NCBI RefSeq assembly: GCF_022808865.1
Contig: NZ_JAKZLB010000003.1
Coordinates: forward strand, 574,015-638,014
Direction: 5' to 3'
From: Geothrix oryzisoli
Lineage (GTDB): Bacteria > Acidobacteriota > Holophagae > Holophagales > Holophagaceae
DNA: 64,000 bases
Part shown: positions 32,378 to 40,988 of the stretch, piece after piece
Numbering within the stretch: position 1 is the stretch's first letter
Layout: every line of letters begins with the position of its first letter
Program-made: the position numbers and the translations under genes
Notes under the pieces: model-generated
The model's input: only the letters and a program-made list of their open reading frames with translations
Told to the model about the DNA's origin: nothing
Databases searched by the model: none

Positions 32378-33757
32378 CTAGCTTTCCCTGGGCTCGATGC
32401 CCAGGGCCTTGAGGCGCTTGTAGAGGTTGGAGCGGTCGACGCCCACGCGCTCGGCCACGCGGGTCATGTTGCCGCTCTGGAGCTTCATCTCCCGCTGGAG
32501 GTACTGGGCCTCGAACCAGTCGCGGGCCTCCTTGAGGCTGGGGAACTCGGGGAAGGAGAAGGGGTCCTGGTCACCCAGGTGGCGGGCGGCCAGGGCGCCC
32601 AGGTCGCGGGGGCCGATCTCCGCGCCGCGGCCCAGGATGACGGCGCGTTCCATGAGGTTCTTCAGCTCGCGCACGTTGCCCGGCCAGTCGTGGCGCAGCA
32701 GGGTGTCCTTGGCCTCCGGGCCCAGGTGCTTGGGTGGCCGCCCGTACTGGTGGCCGATGCGGCTGATGAAGGCCTCGGCCAGGGGCAGGATGTCCTCGGG
32801 CCGCTCGCGCAGCGGTGGGATGCGCAGGGGCACCACGGCCAGGCGGAAGTACAGGTCCTCGCGGAACCGGCCCCGGGTGATCTCGCCGGCGAGATCCTTG
32901 TTGGTGGCGGCGATGACGCGCACGTCCACGCCCACGGCCCCGCCGCCGCCCACGGGCTCCACGCGGCCCTCCTGGAGGGCGCGCAGGACCTTGGCCTGGG
33001 TCTTGAGGGACATGTCGCCCACTTCGTCGAGGAACAGCGTGCCGCCGTCAGCCTCGCGGAACTTGCCCTTCTGGTCGCGCACGGCACCGGTGAAGGCGCC
33101 CTTCTGGTGGCCGAACAGCTCGCTCTCGATGAGTTCCTCGGGGATGGCGGCGCAGTTCACCTCGACGAAGGGGGCGTCCTTGCGGGGGCTCTGCAGGTGG
33201 ATGAGCCGGGCGACTTCCTCTTTGCCGCTGCCGTTCTCGCCCGTGAGGAGCACGCGGCCCTCGGTGGGCGCGACCAGGGCCACGTCGGCCATGAGGCGCT
33301 TCATGGCGGGGCTGTCCGCGAGGAAGAAGCGGCCGCCCTCGACCTCCGCGTGGAGGCGCTGGTTCTCGCGCTCCAGCTTCGACTGGCGCAGGGCGTTGCC
33401 CGTCACCAGCAGGAGGCGGTCCAGGTCGATGGGCTTCTCGAGGAAGTCGAAGGCGCCCAGCTTGGTCGCCTGCAGGGCGGTGTCGATGCTCGCGTGCCCG
33501 GAGATCATCACCACCGGCAGGTCGGGCCGGATCTGCTTGGCCTGCTTCAGGGTCTCCAGGCCGTCCTGGCCCGGCAGCCAGACATCGAGCAGCATGAGCT
33601 GGATGCCTTCGCCATCGGGGTTGTGGAGCAGGTCGATGGCCTGCTCGCCCCGCTCGGCCTTCACCACGTGGTAGCCCTCGTCCTTGAGGGCTTCGCCCAG
33701 GGACCGCCGGATGCCCGGCTCGTCATCCACCAGGAGGATGGTCGTAGGGACAGTCAT
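32378..33757 (-). CDS. Sigma-54-dependent response regulator, NtrX-like
   Basis: 459 residues in three domains. A receiver with phosphoacceptor D58 (MLLDVWLPG) is followed by an AAA+ activator: Walker A TGENGSGKEEVARLIH, GAFTGA loop in LFGHQKGAFTGA, Walker B TLFLDEVGDM. A Fis-type helix-turn-helix (RVAERVGVDRSNLYKRLKAL) closes it. This is the NtrX/NtrC architecture. The start is the ATG at 33757; a TTG at 33781 is an alternative. It has no adjacent kinase; the NtrY-like kinase at 11724-13802 is a candidate partner. The GAFTGA motif means it can activate sigma-54 promoters. Confidence 0.9.
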   Translation of the reverse strand: MTVPTTILLVDDEPGIRRSLGEALKDEGYHVVKAERGEQAIDLLHNPDGEGIQLMLLDVWLPGQDGLETLKQAKQIRPDLPVVMISGHASIDTALQATKLGAFDFLEKPIDLDRLLLVTGNALRQSKLERENQRLHAEVEGGRFFLADSPAMKRLMADVALVAPTEGRVLLTGENGSGKEEVARLIHLQSPRKDAPFVEVNCAAIPEELIESELFGHQKGAFTGAVRDQKGKFREADGGTLFLDEVGDMSLKTQAKVLRALQEGRVEPVGGGGAVGVDVRVIAATNKDLAGEITRGRFREDLYFRLAVVPLRIPPLRERPEDILPLAEAFISRIGHQYGRPPKHLGPEAKDTLLRHDWPGNVRELKNLMERAVILGRGAEIGPRDLGALAARHLGDQDPFSFPEFPSLKEARDWFEAQYLQREMKLQSGNMTRVAERVGVDRSNLYKRLKALGIEPRES

Positions 33758-33804
33758 GAGTCCATGCTGGGCATCAGCCAAGCCTTTGTCCAGCAGGTGG
33801 TTGC

Positions 33805-34392
33805 CTAGAATTCTGCGAGCGCCTTCTCGGTTTCGGGGAGCAGGGCGGCGGCCAACTCCGAGGCGGCCAGGTAGTACGGGTGCGCCTGGACCTGGGGCAG
33901 CTGCTCAGCCACCACCTGGAGGAACGGGCGCAGGTGCTCCCGGAGCAGGCGCCGGGCCAGCTCCACGAACCGGTCCCGCTCCGCCAGGTCGCCTTCGATG
34001 ACCTGGTCCAGGAGGTAGCTCAGGCAGGCGAACTCCAGCCCCAGATGGTCGGGCGGGATGCCCAGGTCCTCCTGGAGGCTGATGTCGGCCTCGTCATAGA
34101 TGGCTTTGAGGGGTTCCAGCACCTCGGGGGCCATGTGGTGGCCCCGGGCCTGGACGGATTCGAACAGGTGGACGATGTCGGTGTCCCGGGCCTGGAGGAA
34201 GAGGCGGGCGTACTCCACCGGCTGGTCCCCACCCGGGAGCGTGTGCTCGATCATCCGGCCCAGGGGCGCCGCGAGCGAAGGGCTGGTGCAGCCGTCCAGC
34301 AGCTGCCCCAGCCCCTCCTTGAGGTCGGCATCGGGCTCCAGGAAGGCTTCGGCGAGGATTTGGGCGAGGTCTGCCAGGAGCGCGAGCGACAT
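33805..34392 (-). CDS. TorD-family molybdoenzyme chaperone
   Basis: 195-residue all-helical protein. The pattern GGDQPVEYARLFLQARDT and GLEFACLSYLLDQVIEGD fits TorD/DmsD/NarJ-type chaperones, which bind the twin-arginine signal of a molybdoenzyme and hold it until the cofactor is loaded. It is last in the operon after the PsrA/B/C genes, where its client, the PsrA-like subunit with a RR signal, is encoded. The role is inferred from family and context. Confidence 0.8.
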   Translation of the reverse strand: MSLALLADLAQILAEAFLEPDADLKEGLGQLLDGCTSPSLAAPLGRMIEHTLPGGDQPVEYARLFLQARDTDIVHLFESVQARGHHMAPEVLEPLKAIYDEADISLQEDLGIPPDHLGLEFACLSYLLDQVIEGDLAERDRFVELARRLLREHLRPFLQVVAEQLPQVQAHPYYLAASELAAALLPETEKALAEF

Positions 34393-34403
34393 GTGTGGTC
34401 CCT

Positions 34404-35384
34404 TCAGTGGAGCATCCCCATCTGGTGGAAGCTGCTCACCTGGCCAGCGTAGACGAAGATGTAGCGCAGCAGGAAGCCGCCGATGAGGACCAGGCCGGCC
34501 GCGGTGAGGGCCAGGTTGCGGCTGCCGTGGAACTCATGCCCCTTGAAGATGTTGGGGGCGAGTTCGTAGACCTCGATGGCCAGCGGCACCAGGAGGCCCA
34601 TGACGAGGAAGGGGCCCCAGAAGACGAACGTGTACGGACCGCCCAGGATCAGGCCCAGGGCCTGCTTCACCGCCAGGGACGAGAGCTGCCCGTGGATCAG
34701 GTAGGGCAGGATGATGAACAGCTCCAGCGAGATGAACACCACGTCCAGGGTGACCAGGAACTTGATCTCGTGCTTCTCGGCGGGGCTCTTCTTGTTCAGG
34801 ACCATGGCCAGCATGAGGGCCGCGGCGCCGCTGGAGAGGGCGGAGAACAGGAACATCTGGGCCACCAGGTTGGTGTTCCAGAAGGGGCGCGCGGAGACGG
34901 CGCCCAGCAGCACGCCGGTGTAGATGCCCACCCCGATGGAGAAGGGGAAGCCCACCATGGCGATCTTCCCGCGCCAGGAGGAGAGGTCGACGTTCAGGCG
35001 GTGGACCTGCTTCCAGGTGGCGGGCACCTTGCTGAAGAGCCACTGCCGCTCGTCCGCGGTGAGCCAGGCGAAGAGGTAGAGGAAGGCGATCACCGTGAAG
35101 ATCGTGAGGAGGTACGACCCGATGGACATGGGGCTCTCCCACCGGAAGTGGATGAACAGCTTGTAGAAGCGGTACCAGTTCCCCAGGTCGAGGATGAGCA
35201 GGCCGGACCCGATGGCCACGGGCCACGGCGCCAGGAAGGCGCCCATGCGGGCCACGCGGGCGTAGACGGGCTTGTCGTCCACGGTCATGTAGTCCGCCAG
35301 GCCGGCGGCGAAGAAGAGCCCGGCGGAAAGCCCGCCCAGGAAGAGGTAGACGACGATGAGGAGGCCCCAATTGAACTCGTGCAT
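34404..35384 (-). CDS. NrfD/PsrC-family membrane quinol subunit
   Basis: 326 residues with eight or nine predicted membrane helices. The N-terminus (FNWGLLIVVYLFLGGLSAGLFFAAG) is characteristic of NrfD/PsrC proteins, which anchor molybdoenzymes to the membrane and exchange electrons with menaquinone. GFPFSIGVGIYTGVLLGAVSARPFWNTN is another conserved block. No heme ligands are expected. Gap to the PsrB gene 9 bp, so all three subunits are cotranscribed. Confidence 0.87.
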   Translation of the reverse strand: MHEFNWGLLIVVYLFLGGLSAGLFFAAGLADYMTVDDKPVYARVARMGAFLAPWPVAIGSGLLILDLGNWYRFYKLFIHFRWESPMSIGSYLLTIFTVIAFLYLFAWLTADERQWLFSKVPATWKQVHRLNVDLSSWRGKIAMVGFPFSIGVGIYTGVLLGAVSARPFWNTNLVAQMFLFSALSSGAAALMLAMVLNKKSPAEKHEIKFLVTLDVVFISLELFIILPYLIHGQLSSLAVKQALGLILGGPYTFVFWGPFLVMGLLVPLAIEVYELAPNIFKGHEFHGSRNLALTAAGLVLIGGFLLRYIFVYAGQVSSFHQMGMLH

Positions 35385-35393
35385 GTCTTCCTC

Positions 35394-35945
35394 CTAGAGC
35401 AGGTAGTAGAGTTGGGGGCCGTTGCCCGTCTGGGGTTCCTTCACGCGGTAGCGCCGCGTGGAGAGCAGTTCGTGGACCCGGCTGGTCGTGTCCTCCAGGT
35501 CGCCGAAGACGCGCACCTTGGAGGGGCAGGTCTCGACGCAGGCCGGAATGTCGCCCTTGTCCACCCGGTGGCGGCACAGGGTGCACTTGTCCACCACGCC
35601 CTCCGCCTCGTTGAAGTAGCGGGCGTCGTAGGGGCAGGCCACCATGCAGTACCGGCAGCCGATGCACTCGTCGTAGTTGACGAGGACGATCCCGTCCTTG
35701 CGCTGCCACGAGGCGCCGGTGGGGCACACGCGGACACAGGAGGGATCCGCGCAGTGATGGCACTGCTCGGGCTCGAAGTTGATGCTGAGCTTGGGGTATT
35801 CCCCCTTCCGCTCCTCATTGATCCGGTTCCTGAAGTTCCCGATGGGGACGTTGTTCTCGGCCTTGCACGCGACGACGCAGGCTTTGCAGTTGATGCATTT
35901 CCTGGAATCGATGACGAGGGCGTAGCGCTTCTTCTTCATGGCCAT
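35394..35945 (-). CDS. Four-cluster ferredoxin-type subunit, PsrB/DmsB-like
   Basis: 183 residues. Sixteen cysteines form four [4Fe-4S] sites: CINCKACVVACK, CHHCADPSCVRVCPTG, CIGCRYCMVACPYD and CTLCRHRVDKG with the closing CVETCPS. This is the electron-transfer subunit that connects the catalytic subunit to the membrane NrfD-type partner. It has no signal peptide and is likely exported bound to the PsrA-like subunit. The ATG start (35945) is followed by a Lys/Arg-rich N-terminus. Confidence 0.92.
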   Translation of the reverse strand: MAMKKKRYALVIDSRKCINCKACVVACKAENNVPIGNFRNRINEERKGEYPKLSINFEPEQCHHCADPSCVRVCPTGASWQRKDGIVLVNYDECIGCRYCMVACPYDARYFNEAEGVVDKCTLCRHRVDKGDIPACVETCPSKVRVFGDLEDTTSRVHELLSTRRYRVKEPQTGNGPQLYYLL

Positions 35946-35957
35946 GGTTCACCCCCC

Positions 35958-38144
35958 TCAGGCGTTCGCGACTTTGACGAAGGTTTCGTGGAAGGCGGCG
36001 TTGCCGGACACCTTGTCCCAGGCCGTCTCGAGGATCACCGCATCGCTGGCGCCCACGTTGTAGACCAGGCTCTGCATCTTCGACTTCTTGCCGAAGCCGT
36101 GGAGCATGAACACGCAGTCGGGGCGGATCTCCCCCGTGACGCGGGCCTTGAGCTTCACGCTGCCGACGCTGCTGCTGACGCTGACATAGGCCCCATCCCG
36201 GATGCCCAGGCGTTCCGCGGGCTTGGGATTGATCCAGAGGTCGTTCTCCTTCATGAACTCGTGCAGCCAGACGTTGTTCGACTGGTTGGCGTGGGTGAAG
36301 TAGCCCACGCGGCCGAGGATCAGGCGGAAGCGGTCACCGGGCGGCTGCACCGGCGCGGCGTAGACCGGCAGCGGGTCGTAGCCCGCCTCCTGCAGGCGCT
36401 CGGAGAAGATCTCGATCTTGCCGGTCTTGGTGACGAAGCGATGGTCGGGCGTCAGGGTCTTGCCATAGCTGGGCTGGCCGCTGGCGGCCCAGACCCCGTG
36501 CTTCTTCATGTGCTCGGAGGCCATGGGGATCGGCAGATCCTTGAACTCCGCCTCGACCCACTGCTCGATGGTGTAGTCGAAGTAGTCGCCGAGCCCCAGG
36601 CGCTTGGCGAGGCCCTGGACGATCTCGAGGTTCGGCTTGGTGTCGTGGATGGGCTTCACGACCTGTTGCCGGAAGACCACGGCGGGCCAGATGCCGGGCA
36701 TGACCTCGACCGGGTCGGTCCGCTCCAGGTAGGCGCTCTCGGGGAAGACCACGTCGGCATACCAGGCCATGTCGCTCATCTGGACGTCGATCACTCCGAT
36801 GAAGTCCATCTGCTCGATCATCTTCAGCGTCTTGGCCTGGTCGGGCAGGGAGTTCATGGGGTCCTGCTTGTAGACCATCCAGGCCTTGATCGGGTAGGGC
36901 TTCCCGCTGAGCACGTTCTCGCGCAGCTTCAGGTAGACGCCGTCGCCGGCGGCGGCCAGGGGGAACTCCTTCTGGACTTCGTCCACCCGGGGCGCCTTCG
37001 GCTCGTCCCAGGGCATGAACAGGAACTCGCCCTTGGGGAGCTTGGCGTTCGGCACCATGCCGCCCATCTGGTCCCAGTTGCCCACGATGGCGTTGAGGAT
37101 GGCCTGGGCGCGGCGCATCTGGAAGTCGTTCTGGTACCAGGAGGACCGGCGCCCGGCGTAGTAGAGGGCCCGGGCGCCGGCGTCGGCGAACTCGCGGGCG
37201 ATGCGGACGATGTCCTTCGCCGGGATCTCCGTCTCCTTCTCGGCCCACTCCGGCGTGTACTGCTTCACGTGCTCGGCCAGCTGCTCGAAGCCGGTGGTGT
37301 AGGTGGCGACGAAGTCCTTGCTGTGGCGGCCCTCCGCGATGATCACGTGGATCATGGCGAGGATGAACGCCAGGTCGGTGCCGGGCTTGATGGGGTACCA
37401 CTCGTCGGCCTTGGCGGCCGTGACGGTGAAGCGGGGATCGAGGTAGACCAGCTTGGCCTTGCGCTCCATCACGCCGCCGATGAGGTCCATGGTGTCGGGC
37501 GTGATGATGCTCTCGAAGCGGTTCGCGCCGGACATGATGACGAACTTGCTGTTCAGCAGGTCGAAGCTCGGCACGGTGCCGAAGGTGGCGCTGTAGGCCA
37601 GGTTCACGGAGGCCAGGCAGAGGGTCGGGTGGCGCACGAGGTTGGGCGAACCGAAGGAGAGCCCCAGGTTCTTGAAGAAGACTTCCTGGAAGCCTTCGGT
37701 GGAGGACCAGAGCGACGCCTGCGGGCCGTACTTGTCCTTCACTTCCGAGAGCTTCTTGGCGGCGAAGTCGAAGGCCTCGTCCCAGCTCACGGGCTTCCAC
37801 TTGCCCTCGCCGCGGGCGCCCACGCGGATCATGGGCTGCTTGAGGCGGTCGGGGTCGTAGACCTGCTTGATGGCCGCATTGCCGCGGGCGCAGAGCATGT
37901 CACGGGATTTCGGGTTCTCGGGGTTGGGGTTCAGCTTCTTGACGAAGCCGCCCTCGACTACGGCGATGGCGGAGCACTTGTTCGGGCAGAGCTCGCAGGT
38001 CGTGGGGATTTCCTTCGTGTCTCCGGCGGAGCTGCGCCCCTTCTTGAAGTATTTGAGGCAGCCCACCTGCAGTGCGGCGACGGCCCCTGCGGTGGCGCCC
38101 GCGCTTTTCAGGAACAGCCGGCGATCCATGCGAATCGTACCCAT
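35958..38144 (-). CDS. Molybdopterin oxidoreductase catalytic subunit, PsrA/PhsA-like, Tat exported
   Basis: 728 residues. A twin-arginine signal (MDRRLFLKSAGATAG) directs export. The [4Fe-4S] site is C50-x2-C53-x3-C57-x27-C85. C176 in RHPTLCLASVNLAYSA is the likely Mo ligand, placing it with polysulfide/thiosulfate reductases and related Cys-ligated enzymes rather than the Ser-ligated DMSO reductases. Arsenate and tetrathionate reductases share this layout, so the substrate stays open. Start ATG 38144 has AAGGGAGA upstream. Partners: PsrB and PsrC genes, a TorD chaperone, a cytochrome c and a DUF3373 porin in the same operon. Confidence 0.88.
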   Translation of the reverse strand: MGTIRMDRRLFLKSAGATAGAVAALQVGCLKYFKKGRSSAGDTKEIPTTCELCPNKCSAIAVVEGGFVKKLNPNPENPKSRDMLCARGNAAIKQVYDPDRLKQPMIRVGARGEGKWKPVSWDEAFDFAAKKLSEVKDKYGPQASLWSSTEGFQEVFFKNLGLSFGSPNLVRHPTLCLASVNLAYSATFGTVPSFDLLNSKFVIMSGANRFESIITPDTMDLIGGVMERKAKLVYLDPRFTVTAAKADEWYPIKPGTDLAFILAMIHVIIAEGRHSKDFVATYTTGFEQLAEHVKQYTPEWAEKETEIPAKDIVRIAREFADAGARALYYAGRRSSWYQNDFQMRRAQAILNAIVGNWDQMGGMVPNAKLPKGEFLFMPWDEPKAPRVDEVQKEFPLAAAGDGVYLKLRENVLSGKPYPIKAWMVYKQDPMNSLPDQAKTLKMIEQMDFIGVIDVQMSDMAWYADVVFPESAYLERTDPVEVMPGIWPAVVFRQQVVKPIHDTKPNLEIVQGLAKRLGLGDYFDYTIEQWVEAEFKDLPIPMASEHMKKHGVWAASGQPSYGKTLTPDHRFVTKTGKIEIFSERLQEAGYDPLPVYAAPVQPPGDRFRLILGRVGYFTHANQSNNVWLHEFMKENDLWINPKPAERLGIRDGAYVSVSSSVGSVKLKARVTGEIRPDCVFMLHGFGKKSKMQSLVYNVGASDAVILETAWDKVSGNAAFHETFVKVANA

Positions 38145-38183
38145 CGAGGTCTCCCTTGGTGATGCGAGGAAGGTTGTAAGAGC

Positions 38184-38211
38184 CGGGCCGGAGGGTTGCC
38201 CCCCCGGCCCG
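38184..38211 (-). promoter_or_regulatory. GC-rich hairpin between the porin and PsrA genes (possible attenuator)
   Basis: CGGGCCGG and CCGGCCCG (38184-38191, 38204-38211) pair around a short loop that can add a few more G-C pairs. There is no T-run, so it may only stall transcription or protect mRNA ends. It lies in the 80-bp gap between the porin stop and the PsrA start. Confidence 0.45.
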
Positions 38212-38224
38212 AGTGCTTCAGGAG

Positions 38225-39937
38225 CTAGAAACGCACTTCGAGGGAAGTGTAGAAATTCTTGACAGTGGCCGGGTAGGCGTACTGGAGCATGGGCGTGTTG
38301 GCCAGGTTCATGGCGGACTCCCAGTTCTGGCCAGGCTGCGCGGAGGGGCCGATCTGCCAGCCACTCATCGCGGTGGTGTACTTGTAGTCGATGTAGCCGA
38401 CCCGGATGGCTGCGTTGTGGGCGAACTTCCAGTGGATGTAGCCTTCCCACACATCGCCGCGGGCGCCGAGCTTGTCGGTGAACTCGCCGGTGGCGGGGGT
38501 GTAGGTCCACCAGCGCGGGGAGCCGTGGTTGAACTCCACGCCCATGCCGAAGGTCGAGGTGGGGTCATAGCGCATGCCGGCGTAGTAGGCCGTGGCCGTT
38601 TGGCTCTTGGTGGGATCACCCATCAGGCCGCCGAAGCCGGACACCTGGATCTGGTTTCCACCCAGGGCCGCAGGCATGGTCCAGTAGGCGCCATACTGCG
38701 AGACCTGGCCGTTCGGGTGGCTCTTGAGGTATCCGCCGCTCACGAAGTAGGTGAAGGCGTCGCCGATCTTGTGCTTCCAGGTGGCGGTGAACTGATCCAT
38801 GTCGCCGAGGTTGGCGGTGGCGGTGACGTACTGGGTCGAGGGCGTCTGGCCGGGGATCGGGAAGTTGATGGTGTTCCCGAAGGGGATGTCCGTCATGTTG
38901 CCCATGCGGTTGTAGCCCAGGTAGAGGTTCGCGCTCTGGACGGACTCGCCGATCTGGAAGAGCAGGGGCATGTCGAACATGGCGCCCAGCACGGTGGTGT
39001 CCTTCAGGGGACCGATGTTGCCCACGACCGGCGTGATGGCCGAGGGGTTCGTCCCGTTGAAGTTCGTGAAGTTCATGCCCACGATGGTCTGGTTGGACTT
39101 GACGCTGCCGCCGCCGCCGAAGCCGCTCTCGTAGCCCACGCCGTAGCAGAAGCCCAGCAGGGTGCCTTCGGGGAGGCCGAGCTTCTCGAGCTGGAACTTC
39201 CAGCCGATGCCGTCGATGGTGGCATTCACGGCCAGGGCCTGCGGGGTGGCCTGGCGCTCGCCGCCTTCGCGGACCTCGAATGGCGGGCCATCAGACGTGT
39301 TCTGGCGGCCGATGGACAGGATGCTGGCGACGGAGTTGAAGTGGTAGACCAGGCTGGCCCGCTCCACCAGCAGCGCGTCCGTGGCGGGCGTCTGGCCGGC
39401 CGTGAAGGAGGTGCTGATGGTGTTCGGGGTGCCGTTGAAGGTGGGCACGTCCGCCCCGCCATGGACCTTGTACATCACGAGCCGGCCCATGATCTTGGCG
39501 TTCTCGTTGATGGTGATGCCCATGTTCAGGCGAAGCCGGGTGGACCACTGGACGGAGTTGGTCCAGTCCTGGGCGCCGACCGACTGGAAGGCGGGCGCGA
39601 AGGGGTAGGTGTTGGGATTGGCAGGATTGAAGCCGGCCAGGGTGTAGCCAGGGTTCTGGTAGAACCCCATGAACTGCGTGTAGGGCTTGAAGTGCTCCTG
39701 GGTGCTGTCGAAGCGGGTGCGGAGATCGCCGCCCCACTGGATGTTGTCGCCGGCGACCTTGGTCTCGACCTTGGTCAGGCGCGTGTCGACTTCCTGGGCG
39801 GCGGCAGCCTTCTCTTCGACGGCCTTCAGCTGGATTTTCAGCTGCTCGATCTGCTTCTGCAGGTCCTGGTTCGACTGGGCGCTGAGGGCCGCGGGCGCCA
39901 GCATGGCGACGAGGGCAAGCGCGATTCGGGAGTTCAT
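38225..39937 (-). CDS. DUF3373-family outer-membrane protein (porin-like)
   Basis: 570 residues. The signal peptide (MNSRIALALVAMLAPAALSA) is followed by a short coiled coil (DLQKQIEQLKIQLKAVEEK), which may trimerise it, then a barrel of at least 14 strands. Family markers are GGDLRTRFDS, RLVMYKVHGG, and IGRQNTSDGPPFEVREGG. The C-terminal Phe (YTSLEVRF) fits insertion by the BAM complex. DUF3373 proteins are found in Geobacter-type genomes and have no known function. Here the gene lies between a cytochrome c and the molybdoenzyme, so a substrate or electron channel for that enzyme is a reasonable guess. ATG 39937. Confidence 0.83.
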   Translation of the reverse strand: MNSRIALALVAMLAPAALSAQSNQDLQKQIEQLKIQLKAVEEKAAAAQEVDTRLTKVETKVAGDNIQWGGDLRTRFDSTQEHFKPYTQFMGFYQNPGYTLAGFNPANPNTYPFAPAFQSVGAQDWTNSVQWSTRLRLNMGITINENAKIMGRLVMYKVHGGADVPTFNGTPNTISTSFTAGQTPATDALLVERASLVYHFNSVASILSIGRQNTSDGPPFEVREGGERQATPQALAVNATIDGIGWKFQLEKLGLPEGTLLGFCYGVGYESGFGGGGSVKSNQTIVGMNFTNFNGTNPSAITPVVGNIGPLKDTTVLGAMFDMPLLFQIGESVQSANLYLGYNRMGNMTDIPFGNTINFPIPGQTPSTQYVTATANLGDMDQFTATWKHKIGDAFTYFVSGGYLKSHPNGQVSQYGAYWTMPAALGGNQIQVSGFGGLMGDPTKSQTATAYYAGMRYDPTSTFGMGVEFNHGSPRWWTYTPATGEFTDKLGARGDVWEGYIHWKFAHNAAIRVGYIDYKYTTAMSGWQIGPSAQPGQNWESAMNLANTPMLQYAYPATVKNFYTSLEVRF

Positions 39938-40005
39938 GGTGTGAGTCTCCGGGGTGGGGGATGAGGGGTAGGGGGTTGAGGGGAGAGGAAAGATGTGGGG
40001 AAGGA

Positions 40006-40326
40006 TCAGCCGCCGCAGGTTTCGGGCTGCGGGGAGTCGGACGCGTGGTTCACCAGGAAGGTCTGCACATCCTTGACCTGCTCGGGCTTGATGACGGAGT
40101 CGATCTTCTCGGTGCCCTTCTTGTGCTTGCCGGCGGCGAAGTAGGCCTTCCACTGGGCCTGGGTCTTGGAGAGGGGCGTGATCTCCTTGGCGTTGCCGCC
40201 GGCCGAGTGGCAGGACTTGCAGGTCTTCTTGAAGAAGAATTTGCCCTTCGTGTCACTGCCGCCCTGGGCGGCCAGCGACGCCGACAGCGTGGCGATCACG
40301 GCGAGAAGCTTCAGGGTGTTCCGCAT
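40006..40326 (-). CDS. Small monoheme c-type cytochrome without a Met ligand
   Basis: 106 residues with a signal peptide (MRNTLKLLAVIATLSASLAA). One heme site CKSCH (C36, C39, H40) is present. After the motif there is no methionine at all, so the sixth ligand must be another residue, for example the His in GKHKKG, or the heme is five-coordinate. The protein ends with PETCGG. First gene of the porin-PsrABC operon and so a likely electron carrier for it. ATG 40326 is chosen over an upstream ATG that would extend into intergenic sequence. Confidence 0.83.
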   Translation of the reverse strand: MRNTLKLLAVIATLSASLAAQGGSDTKGKFFFKKTCKSCHSAGGNAKEITPLSKTQAQWKAYFAAGKHKKGTEKIDSVIKPEQVKDVQTFLVNHASDSPQPETCGG

Positions 40327-40483
40327 GGAGCACGTCCTTTCTGGGGTTGGGTGGGAGGGGCTGGCGCCGGGCCGGGCAGGCCGAAGGCACCGGATCTTGG
40401 GGATCCTGTCGTGGGTGGTACGGGCGCAGAACACGCGCCGCTGGATAGAGGATGAATGGGTGGTCAACGAGGTCAAGTCGTTC

Positions 40484-40497
40484 GTGACTATGGTCAC
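40484..40497. promoter_or_regulatory. GTGAC-N4-GTCAC palindrome, candidate CRP/FNR-family site
   Basis: Perfect dyad (GTGAC at 40484-40488, GTCAC at 40493-40497) in the divergent region between the respiratory operon (starting 40326) and the [2Fe-2S] ferredoxin gene (starting 40611). The spacing fits CRP/FNR/HcpR-type boxes. Nearby TTGACC-TCG-TTGACC direct repeats on the minus strand are also noted. The 284-bp gap shows no ORF. Confidence 0.4.
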
Positions 40498-40610
40498 CAA
40501 TAATTAAATAACCACTGAGTAATTTGATCTGAAACCCTCGATTGGCATGGATCTGGAACCTTCGAGGGGAGCCCTGAAGGGGCTGCTATCGTGGGGATGG
40601 GAGGCTATCC

Positions 40611-40988
40611 ATGGATTTCCCAACCCCCGTACCGACGCCAGAGGAAGACGCCGCGGTGACCCCCGTGATGGGGACCGCCATGAAGCGGCAGGTGCTGGTC
40701 TGCACCTCCAAGAGCTGTGCAGCCAATGGCTCCGAGGCCGTGCTGGAGGCCTTCAAGGCGCATCTGATCGACGAGAAGCTGCTCTTCTACAAAGGCAACC
40801 GGGAGGGCGAAGTGCAGTGCATCCACTGCGGCTCCGTGGGCTTCTGCGCCATCGGACCCGCCGTGCTCGTCTACCCCGATGGCATCTGGTACGCCCACGT
40901 CACCCCGGCTGACGTGCCCGAGATCATCGAGAGCCACCTCAAGGGCGGCGTGCCGGTGGAGCGGCTGGTGCGGAAGCGGCTGGGCTAG
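40611..40988 (+). CDS. Thioredoxin-like [2Fe-2S] ferredoxin
   Basis: 125 residues. The thioredoxin-fold Fe-S pattern is visible: CTSKSC in the first pair and CIHCGSVGFC in the second, followed by GPAVLVYPDGIWY, as in NuoE-type and Shethna-type ferredoxins. ATG 40611 has a GGGAGG ribosome-binding site; internal ATGs exist at 40668 and 40680. Divergent from the respiratory operon and sharing its control region. Its stop shares the CTAG sequence with the mobA stop on the other strand. Confidence 0.85.
   Translation: MDFPTPVPTPEEDAAVTPVMGTAMKRQVLVCTSKSCAANGSEAVLEAFKAHLIDEKLLFYKGNREGEVQCIHCGSVGFCAIGPAVLVYPDGIWYAHVTPADVPEIIESHLKGGVPVERLVRKRLG

Noticed and set aside
34395-38162. Plus-strand open frame of 1255 codons opposite the respiratory operon
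   Set aside because: It is antisense to psrA, psrB and psrC, which have clear family motifs. Its product is low-complexity (His, Val, Gly, Asp) as expected for a shadow in GC-rich DNA.
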